A DNA stretch of 64,000 bases from Diabrotica undecimpunctata (lineage: Eukaryota > Arthropoda > Insecta > Coleoptera > Chrysomelidae), in NCBI RefSeq assembly GCF_040954645.1, contig NC_092807.1, positions 52,419,481 to 52,483,480 of the forward strand. Direction: 5' to 3'. The notes under the pieces are model-generated. The model was not told the origin of the DNA, ran no database searches, and saw only the letters and a list, made by a program, of their open reading frames with translations. A program made the position numbers and the translations under genes. Positions 56,476-64,000 of the stretch are shown piece by piece (position 1 is the stretch's first letter; every line of letters starts with the position of its first letter).

Positions 56476-59400
56476 CTATCGGAGATTGGAAATCATCATG
56501 GCCACTGCGACTTTGTTAGCAGCGCGCCTAAAAAGTTCAATCGAACTACACCCGAACCATTCACGTAGATTACGAAGCCACGATATTTTTCTTCTTCCCA
56601 CACTTCTTTTGCCCTTAATTTTGCCCTGCATGATATTTCTTAAAAGTTCGTACTTTTCACCTCTCACAATGTGCCCCAAGTATTCCATCTTTCTAGTTTT
56701 TATCTCATTTAGAATTTCGCATCTTTTGTCTAAAGTTTGGAGTACTTGCGTGTTAGTGACGCGGTGCATCCATGATATTCTGAGAATGCGCCTATAGCAC
56801 CACATCTCGAAAGCTTCGATGTTTTTTGTGGTCAACTGTTTTAGTGTCCAAGCCTCTACTCCATACAACAGGGTAGAAAAGACATAACACCGCAGCATTC
56901 GTATTCGTAACTTTATATTGATATCACGATTGCAAAAGAGTTTGCGCATTCTATTAAAGACTGATCTAGCGATTTCTATTCTACATCTAATCTCTTTTGT
57001 TTGATCAGTATCGTCTGTGATCCAAGCACCTAGATATTTATAACAGGACACACGCTCAATCGTTGTATTGTCTATTACAAGATTAGCTCTGATGTTCTTT
57101 GATTTCGTGATTACCATAAATTTAGTTTTTTTCAAATTAATTTTCAAGCCGTAACTGTTACAGTATATATTGAGACTTTGAACGAGATGTTGTAGTTCTA
57201 CTAGCGTTCCCGTTAGGAGAACCGTATCGTCAGCATACCTTATATTGTTGATCGTCTCACCATTTATTATCAGACCAAGATCTTCTTCCTCGAGTGCTTG
57301 TTCACAAATAGCTTCACTATACAGATTAAATAAAAGTGGCGACAAGATGCATCCCTGCCGGACTCCTCGACGGATTTGAATTTCTTCTGTTAGCCTACCC
57401 TCAACCTTCACATTTGCTGTTTGATTCCAATATAGGTTGCATATAATTCGAATATCTCGGCTGTCTATATTTTTCTTTATTAGAATTTGTCTTAGTGGTT
57501 CATGTTGTACTTTGTCAAAGGCCTTTTCGAAATCAATAAAGCAGGTGTAAATTTCTTGGTTCATGTCTAAGCATCTCTGTGAGAGAACGTTCATTGCAAA
57601 CAGAGCCTCCCTTGTACCCAGCCCTTTTCTGAATCCCATCTGAGTGTTACTAATGTCTGCGTCTAATTTCCTATAGATCCTATTATGGATTATTTTCAGG
57701 AACAGTTTTAGAGCATGACTCATCAAAGCTCTCGTACGATATTCGCTGCATTCCCTTGTATTTGCCTTTTTTGGCAGTAGTATAAAGGTCGAACGGAGCC
57801 ATTCCCTAGGTATTATTCCAGTTCTATATATTGTGTTAAATAGATCTAGGAGTATTTTAATAGATTCATCGTCCATAAGTTTGAGCAGTTCTACGGGAAT
57901 TTCATCAGGACCGGGGGCCTTACCACTTTTCGCTTGTTTGATTGCATAATCTATTTCTTCTCTGATTATATCAGGCCCTGTATCATCTGTATATTCGTTT
58001 GAGATTTCTTGTCTATCTTTGTCATCAAAAAGTTGTGATATGTATTCTGTCCATCGATTCATTTTTTGTTGTAAATCTGTTATGAGTATACCATCTGTAT
58101 CTTTGATCTGTCCTATCTGTGTTGTTCTTCTCCTTCCTGTCATTTCTTTAATCTTTTTGTGTACATTAAAAAAGTCATATTTTCGCTCCAGTTGTTCCAA
58201 CTCCTGGCATTGCTCACTTAGCCATCTTTCTCTAGCTTCTCTTATTTTCTTTTTTATCAGTTTATCTGTTTCTTTGTATCTTATCGGGTTATTTGTTTTG
58301 TGTACCCTTCTTTCACACATCAACTGTAGTATTTCCTCATTCATCCATTCTTTATGTTTCCTTTCTTTCGGTGTTAAGTTTTCTCTCCCTGCCAGCATTA
58401 CGGCATGTTTAATATTCTCCCATTTTTGGTCAATGTTATCAGTATTTCTATTCAGTTTCTCTATATTTTGTAAATTTTCTTTGATGTTCACTATTGTTTT
58501 CTCTTTTATATGTTGTTCACTCAGTCTTCTCACGTCAATTTGTTTCTGTATGTGTTTTTGAATTATCTTTAGTTTTATTCTTAATGTGACTACTACAGGA
58601 TTGTGATCCGAGCCTATATCTGCTATTGGGTAGGTTTTAGCTGAGAGTATAGAGTTGCGGAATCTTTGTCTAACAAGGACAAAGTCAATTTGATTTCTGA
58701 CTACTCTACCTTTGGTGTCACTCGGAGATTTCCATGTGTACAGTCGTCTGTTAGGTAACTTGAAAAGAGTGTTAGCAACTACTAACTCCTCCGCTTGACA
58801 AAATTGTATCATACGGTCTCCTCGTTCGTTTCGTTCTCCTAATCCATAGTCACCCACATAACCGTCCACACATCCATGTCCAATTTTGGCATTAAAATCG
58901 CTCATTACTACTGTAGTGTGATGTTTCTTCATTGATTTTAGAATTTGTTCCAGATCGTAGTAGAAACTTTCAATTTCATCATCATCTTTATCAGCCGTAG
59001 GAGCATATACTTGTATAATATTTATAATTTGTTTATTTGACTGAAGTTGTAGTGCCATTATTCTATCAGAGAAGGGAGTAAAGCTTGTTACACAGTTACT
59101 GATTTTCTTTGATACCAAGACAGCGACACCGTAACGATGAGTTGAACTGATGGTGCCTGAATAATAAAGTGTTCCACTATTATTCGTGCATTTTCCTGAT
59201 CCTGGCCACTGTACATCACTTATACCTAGGACATCAATTTTAAGGTTTTCCATTTCAAGGCCTACGTTAGTTAATTTACCTGCTGCAAAGAGGCTTCTTA
59301 CATTCCACGTCGCTATTCTTAACATCTTAAGGTGATTGACATTACTTACACAGGGATTTCGCTGGTTCACGACCTGAGAGGCCCTATGGTCTGTCTGTGG

Positions 59401-59478
59401 TTTTCCTCTCCTGCCGGATCTTGGGTTCCGAGGTCCATGATCAGTAACATGAGTGATTGATGTGACATTTGCCATCAT
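56476..59478 (-). CDS. LINE endonuclease-reverse transcriptase, intact 1000 aa
   Basis: One uninterrupted frame. The apurinic-type endonuclease spans residues about 53-300: ATWNVRSL at 56-63, GISDVQW at 85-91, QVYAPTADK near 156-164, SDFNAKIG at 193-200, SDHNPVVV at 290-297. The usual metal-binding Glu in GISExxW is Asp88 here. A connector follows (about 320-500), then RT: TCFIDFEKAFDKVQHEPL at 645-662, RRGVRQGCILSPLLFNLYSE at 703-722, active site IRYADDTVLL at 746-755. The C-terminal region has YGVEAWTLKQ, FEMWCYRRILRISWMHRVTN and GKRSVGRRKISWL. The ATG at 59478 (MMANVT) lies downstream of a conserved upstream ATG (MVNGVRIQKATGNHC) that ends in a stop. Such a protein would nick DNA and reverse-transcribe its own RNA in the nucleus. 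All RT motifs are intact, so it may be recently active. Confidence 0.92.
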   Translation of the reverse strand: MMANVTSITHVTDHGPRNPRSGRRGKPQTDHRASQVVNQRNPCVSNVNHLKMLRIATWNVRSLFAAGKLTNVGLEMENLKIDVLGISDVQWPGSGKCTNNSGTLYYSGTISSTHRYGVAVLVSKKISNCVTSFTPFSDRIMALQLQSNKQIINIIQVYAPTADKDDDEIESFYYDLEQILKSMKKHHTTVVMSDFNAKIGHGCVDGYVGDYGLGERNERGDRMIQFCQAEELVVANTLFKLPNRRLYTWKSPSDTKGRVVRNQIDFVLVRQRFRNSILSAKTYPIADIGSDHNPVVVTLRIKLKIIQKHIQKQIDVRRLSEQHIKEKTIVNIKENLQNIEKLNRNTDNIDQKWENIKHAVMLAGRENLTPKERKHKEWMNEEILQLMCERRVHKTNNPIRYKETDKLIKKKIREARERWLSEQCQELEQLERKYDFFNVHKKIKEMTGRRRTTQIGQIKDTDGILITDLQQKMNRWTEYISQLFDDKDRQEISNEYTDDTGPDIIREEIDYAIKQAKSGKAPGPDEIPVELLKLMDDESIKILLDLFNTIYRTGIIPREWLRSTFILLPKKANTRECSEYRTRALMSHALKLFLKIIHNRIYRKLDADISNTQMGFRKGLGTREALFAMNVLSQRCLDMNQEIYTCFIDFEKAFDKVQHEPLRQILIKKNIDSRDIRIICNLYWNQTANVKVEGRLTEEIQIRRGVRQGCILSPLLFNLYSEAICEQALEEEDLGLIINGETINNIRYADDTVLLTGTLVELQHLVQSLNIYCNSYGLKINLKKTKFMVITKSKNIRANLVIDNTTIERVSCYKYLGAWITDDTDQTKEIRCRIEIARSVFNRMRKLFCNRDINIKLRIRMLRCYVFSTLLYGVEAWTLKQLTTKNIEAFEMWCYRRILRISWMHRVTNTQVLQTLDKRCEILNEIKTRKMEYLGHIVRGEKYELLRNIMQGKIKGKRSVGRRKISWLRNLREWFGCSSIELFRRAANKVAVAMMISNLR

Positions 59479-59575
59479 GATTATACTAGGGAATCTTAAA
59501 GATCATTAATACAGTGGTTTCCCGTTGCCTTCTGTATCCTTACGCCGTTGACCATTCCTTAATTCATCCGCCTTC

Positions 59576-59680
59576 GAGACAGATTTCTCTGTCTCAGGAC
59601 AAAAGAGTGCCCTACCACTTACCCACTCTTCCGCCCGAAGCCGTTGGTAGGTAAGTGGGGGATTGCTTATACCGGCAATC
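59576..59680 (-). promoter_or_regulatory. structured 5' leader of intact LINE
   Basis: Three helices on the minus strand, from 5' to 3'. GATTGC/GCAATC is at 59680-59661. CCACTTACC pairs with GGTAAGTGG (59658-59650 with 59623-59615). GAGACAGA-GAAA-TCTGTCTC, a GNRA-capped hairpin, is at 59595-59576. The equivalents in the 4.2-7.5 kb LINE differ in sequence but keep the pairing. Confidence 0.62.
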
Positions 59681-59781
59681 GCTCGGTGGAATTGTCGCCA
59701 TATCTGGCTACCCTAACTTAGTTTAGCCTGCAGACCAATGCAGTTGCCCGGGGTGTGGCACGTGGAGCCATAAGTGAGACA

Positions 59782-59792
59782 TTTTAGTGTTT
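59782..59792. repeat. target-site duplication of intact LINE, right
   Basis: TTTTAGTGTTT, partner of 56444-56454. Confidence 0.9.
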
Positions 59793-60018
59793 ACCGCGGG
59801 ATAAATAAATCATAGTTTATTAAAAATGTATTGCTCCTTTTTAGATTATGATTAAATCTTCTGAATAACTAGTCATATTTGTATAGTAGTTTTAATATTA
59901 TTGAGTCAGGCCCTGATTCCACCGCGATATTGGTATGATCGTTAACCACATCCACTGACGCCGTTTTTAATACACACGTTAATATGCTCATAGCTTCTCC
60001 ATAGATTCTAACTCGATG

Positions 60019-60026
60019 TTAGAAAC
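60019..60026. repeat. 8-bp target duplication of P-like element 2, right
   Basis: TTAGAAAC, identical to 55754-55761. Confidence 0.9.
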
Positions 60027-60234
60027 GCTCTGTTGTCAAATGCGCGCTATTGCCGCATTGAACGGTTCACTTTCCATTCTTTCAAGCATTCGATTTCAAA
60101 TTTATGTGTTAAGTCAGATGTTACAGTGGTTTGTTTTAATTTGCTAAACATCATAATTAATTTAGAATTTTAGAAAGACTACCTAAATTTAATTTAATTC
60201 GACCTGTCTCACGCCCCCCAGTTTGGAACACCTG
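60027..60234 (-). mobile_element. hAT element 5' end with terminal repeat
   Basis: Minus-strand terminus CAGGTGTTCCAAACTGGGGG (60234-60215) is of the hAT CAG-type. Together with the transposase fossil at 54.4-55.6 kb it places the P-like element inside the hAT element. The opposite hAT terminus was not found; a truncated MITE sits where it should be. Confidence 0.62.
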
Positions 60235-60239
60235 CTCTA

Positions 60240-60600
60240 AATATTAACATCAAACTCTGATTTTATATGTATTTTATTTTAAACTACAAATGATCACCAC
60301 CACCTTGTGTCAAACAGAAACCAAATCAATTATACAATGTCTTTCTTATGACATTCAGTTCATTTGCTGAGATGTTTTGGCTAAGTTCGATTATCTTTTC
60401 TTTTTCTCAGTTGCTTCAAGTTGGTGGCTCGCTCCAAGAATAATTGGATCGGAGACATTCGGTTTTATCGTTCGGTGTAACGCTATAGTCGGCGTTCATG
60501 CACAATGTGGGGGTGAGACTAGGGGAAAATACGATTGTGATCTTTGTCTATTAAGTGAAAACATAATGTGGCTCATCTGTGGTAGATATCTCGCTAATTT
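60240..60600. other. basigin intron, nothing recognised
   Basis: No gene or repeat recognised. It is the 5' end, in gene sense, of the 12.9-kb intron. Confidence 0.5.

Positions 60601-60605
<5 letters not shown>

Positions 60606-60656
<51 letters not shown>
60606..60656. repeat. (TA)n microsatellite
   Basis: About 25 TA units, 50 bp from the basigin exon donor. Confidence 0.97.
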
Positions 60657-60659
<3 letters not shown>

Positions 60660-60705
60660 GTATACTTAAGATTTGATTTTCAATTTGAAATCAAAGGTAA
60701 CTCAC

Positions 60706-60897
60706 CTTTAATCCTAACCATACATTCAGATTTGGTTGATTTGTTATTAGCGACGTCCTCTCCTATGCAAGTGGCTATTCCTCGGTCATCCTTTGTTATG
60801 CCTTCTACTATAAACATTCCATTTACCACAACTTTACCATCCTCAGTGTAATTCTCAAGGGTAACGCGGCCTTCAGAAACGTTGTAGGTTTGATTAT
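60706..60897 (-). CDS. Bsg: basigin exon: second half of last Ig domain
   Basis: A 192-bp exon with acceptor TTTTTTTGTGTAG and donor AAAG-GTGAGT. It encodes NQTYNVSEGRVTLENYTEDG, KVVVNGMFIVEGITKDDRGI and ATCIGEDVANNKSTKSECMV, ending RIK. DDRGIATCIGEDVANNK is the F-strand Cys region of an Ig fold (DxGxYxC, here DRGIATC), and NQT and NYT are potential N-glycosylation sites, fitting an extracellular domain. Its phases (two bases of a codon at the start, one at the end) join exactly to the exons at 63351-63247 and 47791. It lies about 13 kb upstream of the transmembrane exon. Confidence 0.88.
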
Positions 60898-61089
60898 CTA
60901 CACAAAAAAAAATCATTGTAAAATTTGCATTGCGATGCAGTAATAAATAATAATTTTTAATCATTGCACAAAAATGTAACACTATATTGTAAATTAATGT
61001 TAACACATCTGCAAACGTATTTACCAAATGGGATTTTGATCAAATAGTCAGCGCAGTTTAGAGTAAGCGGGTGGTATATTTTTTAACAG

Positions 61090-61462
61090 AATGTATAAAC
61101 TTATGATGAAAAACAGCAGTAAGATAATAGCAATAGAGATGGAATGCCTGCGAAGATGCTGCAGAGTAACAAGAATGGATAGAAGTAATGACGAAATAAA
61201 GCAAAGAACATCAATAGAAACAGACATACTAACATATATAGAACAAAAAAGACTAAAGTGGTATGGACATGTAAGAAGAGCTAGCGACAGCAGATGGATA
61301 AAGAGAATAACCGAATGGAGCCCCATAGGAAGGAGGAAAAGAGGACCACCCCGAAAATCCTGGAGGAACGAAGTAGACGACGCCATGAGTAAGAGAGGAC
61401 TAAACGATGGAGAATGGAACAACAGAGAGAGATGGAAAAGGTTGAGCGAGGGAAGGCAGTGA
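61090..61462 (+). pseudogene. LINE C-terminal fragment with (TA)n tail
   Basis: An open frame of 123 codons: KIIAIEMECLRRCCRVTRMD, IEQKRLKWYGHVRRASDSRW, TEWSPIGRRKRGPPRKSWRN and GLNDGEWNNRERWKRLSEGR. It is the C-terminal end of the LINE family also seen at 11.8 and 45.3 kb, 5'-truncated so that RT and endonuclease are missing. The stop is followed within 25 bp by a TA array, which may be the 3' tail. Confidence 0.75.
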
Positions 61463-61480
61463 ATACTGTATAATCCCTAA

Positions 61481-61484
61481 ATAT

Positions 61485-61573
<89 letters not shown>
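61481..61573. repeat. (TA)n with ATAAATA units
   Basis: TA repeats interrupted twice by AA, at the 3' end of the LINE fragment. Confidence 0.96.
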
Positions 61574-61577
<4 letters not shown>

Positions 61578-61934
61578 TATGATACTGTTCAGTCTTGAAA
61601 TTCATCTGAACATAAATTCATCTAAACGTGGTTAAAACACTCCAGTAAATCGCACAACAGCGATTCTACGTGGTCGTATGGTGATTAAGGTGATTCACAT
61701 AAAGTACAACAAAAACAACCACACAAGAAAATATTAAGAAATATACACAATATGGTCTTGAATGATCTCATACAAATTAGAAATCAAGATTTTCAGCAAT
61801 GGTGGTATTGTTTAGATAATCCTAAGTCTTGTTAAAGCAACATCTATATTTATTAGATTTCGGTGCCTCTGACGTTCTAAAGATTTTCAAAATCTCACTT
61901 TAGTGACGGAATACCGTTATCTGCAAAAGCTGAT

Positions 61935-62345
61935 CTTAAATATCTTGGAACAATAATTAATGAAAATATTAAGTACACAAAAGAGATTAAAGCAAGAATA
62001 GGACAGGCTAAAATGCTTTCAACACACTGAAAATAGTATTCTGTAGCAGGGTCATTACAATTCCTTTAAAGATAAGGCTTCTGAGATGCTACGTGTTCTC
62101 CGTATTATTTTATGCGTTCGAGGCTTGGACATTTAGGAAAATTATACGGATTGGAAGCTTGGAGTATTACGAATAAGTTGGGTGGATAAAGTCACGAATG
62201 TCGAGGTGCTGAGAAAAATGGGAAACGAGAAAGAGGTTTCAAAGATTATTAAAATTAGAAAATTGCAGTATCTGGGACTTGTAATAAGAAGAGAGCGTTA
62301 TAAATTGTTGCAATTAATAATACAAGAAAGAATATAGGGTAAAAC
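61935..62345 (+). pseudogene. LINE C-terminal fossil
   Basis: ADLKYLGTIINENIKYTKEI, KARIGQAKM, LRCYVFSVLFYAFEAWTFRK, RISWVDKVTNVEVLRKMGNE and RKLQYLGLVIRRERYKLLQL in shifting frames. It corresponds to the C-terminal third of the LINE group at 4.2-7.5 and 56.5-59.8 kb. At least four breaks. Confidence 0.68.
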
Positions 62346-62349
62346 GAGT

Positions 62350-63240
62350 GGTGGAACACTTCTGCCGATCTCTTGAATCGAAATGAAAATGAAAGATTAA
62401 TCTACTACCGAAACTCACATAACCGCATACGTCGAGCGGTCACGTTTCACTTGGATTTTGAAAGAAAGGACGAGTGAGGAATGTGTACGTTCGGCCTATT
62501 TGACCGATGCGGCAGTGAACCTGTTAAAGTAGTAAGTACTTGGAGATCCGTAAACAATATTTTTTAGTCATTGTGTCATGACTTTTTAGAACATCCGAAC
62601 TGGAAATTGGAGATTTCAGCTCTAAAAACAAATTGGACAATTTAATGCAGTATGTGTGTATAGTGATCTCATAGACGATTCACACAGCCGGCGGCCGATA
62701 CTTCTGATTTTGAGGATCAATAAAAACAAGAGAAAAAAGCATTGTACTTGTTGGGAAAAAAGCCCTCATCAAGTCCTAACGTTTCAATAGAAAAATAAAA
62801 TACATTTATCACTCCTCCGGGCAAAAATCATAAGCAAGTGCGGTTGATATATTGATCACCACCTTCCGGATCAAAGATCTGCACACATGTGGTAATTAAT
62901 AAATAAGAGCTCAAAATATGACAATTAACTATCTCAAAAGAATTAAGTTAAATCTGTGTGGGTACCAGGACATAAAGAAAAAAGCTGTCTCACTGTTATG
63001 CACCATACTTAAGATTTGAGCTAATAAGTTTGAAATTAAAATTTCTGACTGACCGCGTTCAAACCCTGAACCTCGTAATCTACACACATCGAAGTGTGCT
63101 TTGCAGTCAACCGATTTATTAAGTCAATTTTTTATATTCTTTAATTGATTTTACGTTGGTAAGATTCAAGAAAATTTTTCAGATTCAAGAAGACTTTTTC
63201 CTAAACTAAATGATAGAAAAATCATGTTATTAACTAATAT
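62350..63240. other. basigin intron, mostly unannotated
   Basis: No gene recognised. On the minus strand about 63115-63050 a GAGGTTCAGGGTTTGAACGC resembles a tRNA B-box, as in the SINE at 45 kb. No clear A-box, so a SINE relic is only possible. Confidence 0.4.
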
Positions 63241-63246
63241 ACTTAC

Positions 63247-63351
63247 TGAACTTCCATGATAACCTTCCGTCACCTAAAACTTTGCACTGTATTCTTAACT
63301 TTTCTTCTTCGACTACATTGATGTTTGCGGGTACTTTGACAAGCACCTGCC
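63247..63351 (-). CDS. Bsg: basigin exon: first half of last Ig domain
   Basis: A 105-bp exon with acceptor TTTTTTACAG and donor TTCA-GTAAGT. It encodes QVLVKVPANINVVEEEKLRI then QCKVLGDGRLSWKF: the B-strand Cys (IQC) and the conserved Trp (LSWKF) of an Ig domain. The B-strand Cys pairs with the Cys in the next exon (ATC). VPANINVVEGEKLRI-like sequence is typical of insect basigin membrane-proximal Ig domains. It enters with two bases of a split codon and leaves with one, matching the next exon. The signal peptide and upstream Ig exons must lie beyond 64000. Confidence 0.88.
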
Positions 63352-63359
63352 CTGTAAAA

Positions 63360-64000
63360 AATATTTGGATTTACACGATTTTGGTATCAAATAAACTATA
63401 TGAAATATAAATGTTAATACAAGTTTTATACTGTAATTAAGAGGTACAACTTCAATTGGGAGATTTTTTTCTATGTTAAGCTCTAAAGATTTATCTGAAT
63501 CATTAAAGTTTATCTATTTTGCAAACCAAATATTTGGTTTGCAAAAGCATTGATTGTCTAGGTCGACGAAGGGCAATGGTCGACCTTACATATTTTTACT
63601 GACAATGCATAAATCATCTAATTCTGTACCTAATCAGTGTATCTAAAGACTGGTGCGTCTGTTTTATGCCTCTGAAATACATTTCAATATCGATTTTCTT
63701 TTATATTCCAAATAAGCCCAGGTTAATTGATATTGTGAATGCACTATTCGAGTGGTCGAATTAACCCTTATTTGAAAGATCTTCCAGGAAAAGTAAAATT
63801 ATCAGCTGCTGAAAATTCATAGCTGTATTCGCGAAGCACATCCTGAACTAATACGGAAGGAGGTTTGACCATTAGAAATTTGAACTTCACGAAGGCCGAT
63901 TTTTTCCTCTGATGAACACCGAATGAAAAATTCTGCGTTCGCGGTGAAAACTCATCAAAACATTTGGAGATGTAGTGACGAGTAACGACTCGCAATTTTT
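63360..64000. other. basigin upstream intron, no exon recognised
   Basis: A minus-strand frame at 63995-63768 (FVKFKFLMVKPPSVLVQDVL) is open, but I recognise no family. It could be part of an unidentified repeat. Confidence 0.4.

Larger units (their letters stand above)
56455..59781 (-). mobile_element. full-length LINE with intact ORF, nested in P-like element
   Basis: 3327 bp on the minus strand. An 11-bp target duplication and the empty site in P-like copy 1 (GTTTTTAGTGTTTACAGCGG) define both ends exactly. It contains a structured 5' leader, a single 1000-codon ORF and a short 3' UTR ending GAAGAAGAAG. Same group as the copy at 4.2-7.5 kb. Confidence 0.92.
55762..60018 (+). mobile_element. 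P-like THAP element, copy 2, interrupted by LINE
   Basis: Inverted ends CATCGAGTTAGAATCTAT and ATAGATTCTAACTCGATG with exact 8-bp duplications TTAGAAAC. Sequence outside the LINE matches copy 1 throughout and has about 330 bp more in the middle (about 56065-56400). Without the LINE and its duplication the element is about 920 bp. Confidence 0.85.

Noticed and set aside
58019..58561. 180-codon plus-strand frame opposite the intact LINE ORF
   Set aside because: Antisense of the connector region. Its Ser/Phe/Leu-rich composition is that of a shadow of a Lys/Glu-rich coding strand.
59576..59781. HDV-like ribozyme at the LINE 5' end
   Set aside because: I could not draw the required double pseudoknot, with the P1 strand at the first base, in either copy, so only conserved helices are claimed.
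63768..63995. Minus-strand frame upstream of the basigin exons
   Set aside because: Not similar to basigin Ig or signal-peptide sequence. No acceptor/donor pair that fits the phase of the next exon.

Overview
The window is AT-rich, intron- and transposon-dominated nuclear DNA from an insect. The best-supported host gene is basigin (CD147/Bsg). The mix of RTE-like, Jockey and I-type LINEs, Tc1/mariner, hAT, piggyBac, Harbinger, Transib and P-like elements, plus a tRNA-derived SINE, fits a large repeat-rich insect genome. A beetle is my guess, not a proof. No bacterial, plasmid or viral gene set is present.

Host genes. Three consecutive basigin exons lie on the minus strand at 63351-63247, 60897-60706 and 47791-47656. 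They have matching splice phases and encode the last Ig domain, the transmembrane segment and the start of the cytoplasmic tail. Everything between 47.8 and 60.7 kb is therefore basigin intron, and it is packed with nested transposons. A short ORF at 3303-3494 is the only other possible host coding piece.

Left part (1-13.8 kb): the 3' end of a piggyBac element with its TTAA site; a Tc1 element with about 285-bp inverted terminal repeats; a full-length LINE with a 12-bp target duplication (4192-7458); a broken two-exon Harbinger nuclease; a 5'-truncated RTE with a 9-bp duplication; and a 2.46-kb hAT-like element with a perfect 8-bp duplication that carries two LINE fossils.

Middle (13.8-41 kb): a decayed 28S rRNA 3' fragment followed by a palindromic repeat cluster; a Jockey fragment; a mariner-like element with an unusual D-to-D spacing; an RTE with an open 537-codon RT frame sitting in a (TA)n array that splits an older LINE; a pogo relic; a Transib (RAG1-core-like) transposase fossil; an I-type LINE with RNase H; and long stretches with no recognisable gene.

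Right part (41-64 kb): several short inverted-repeat elements, LINE fossils and a SINE. A mariner-like element contains a P-like THAP element. A Ginger/KRBA2-like integrase fossil is followed by an ~80-bp minisatellite invaded by small inverted-repeat elements. A hAT fossil contains a second P-like element, which contains a full-length LINE with an uninterrupted 1000-codon ORF. Thirteen (TA)n arrays are scattered through the window, mostly at transposon boundaries.

The most rewarding observations are: the structured 5' leader shared by the two full-length LINEs, with compensatory base changes; the intact 1000-codon LINE; the two P-like elements with 8-bp duplications; the Transib fossil; and basigin's possible alternative end.
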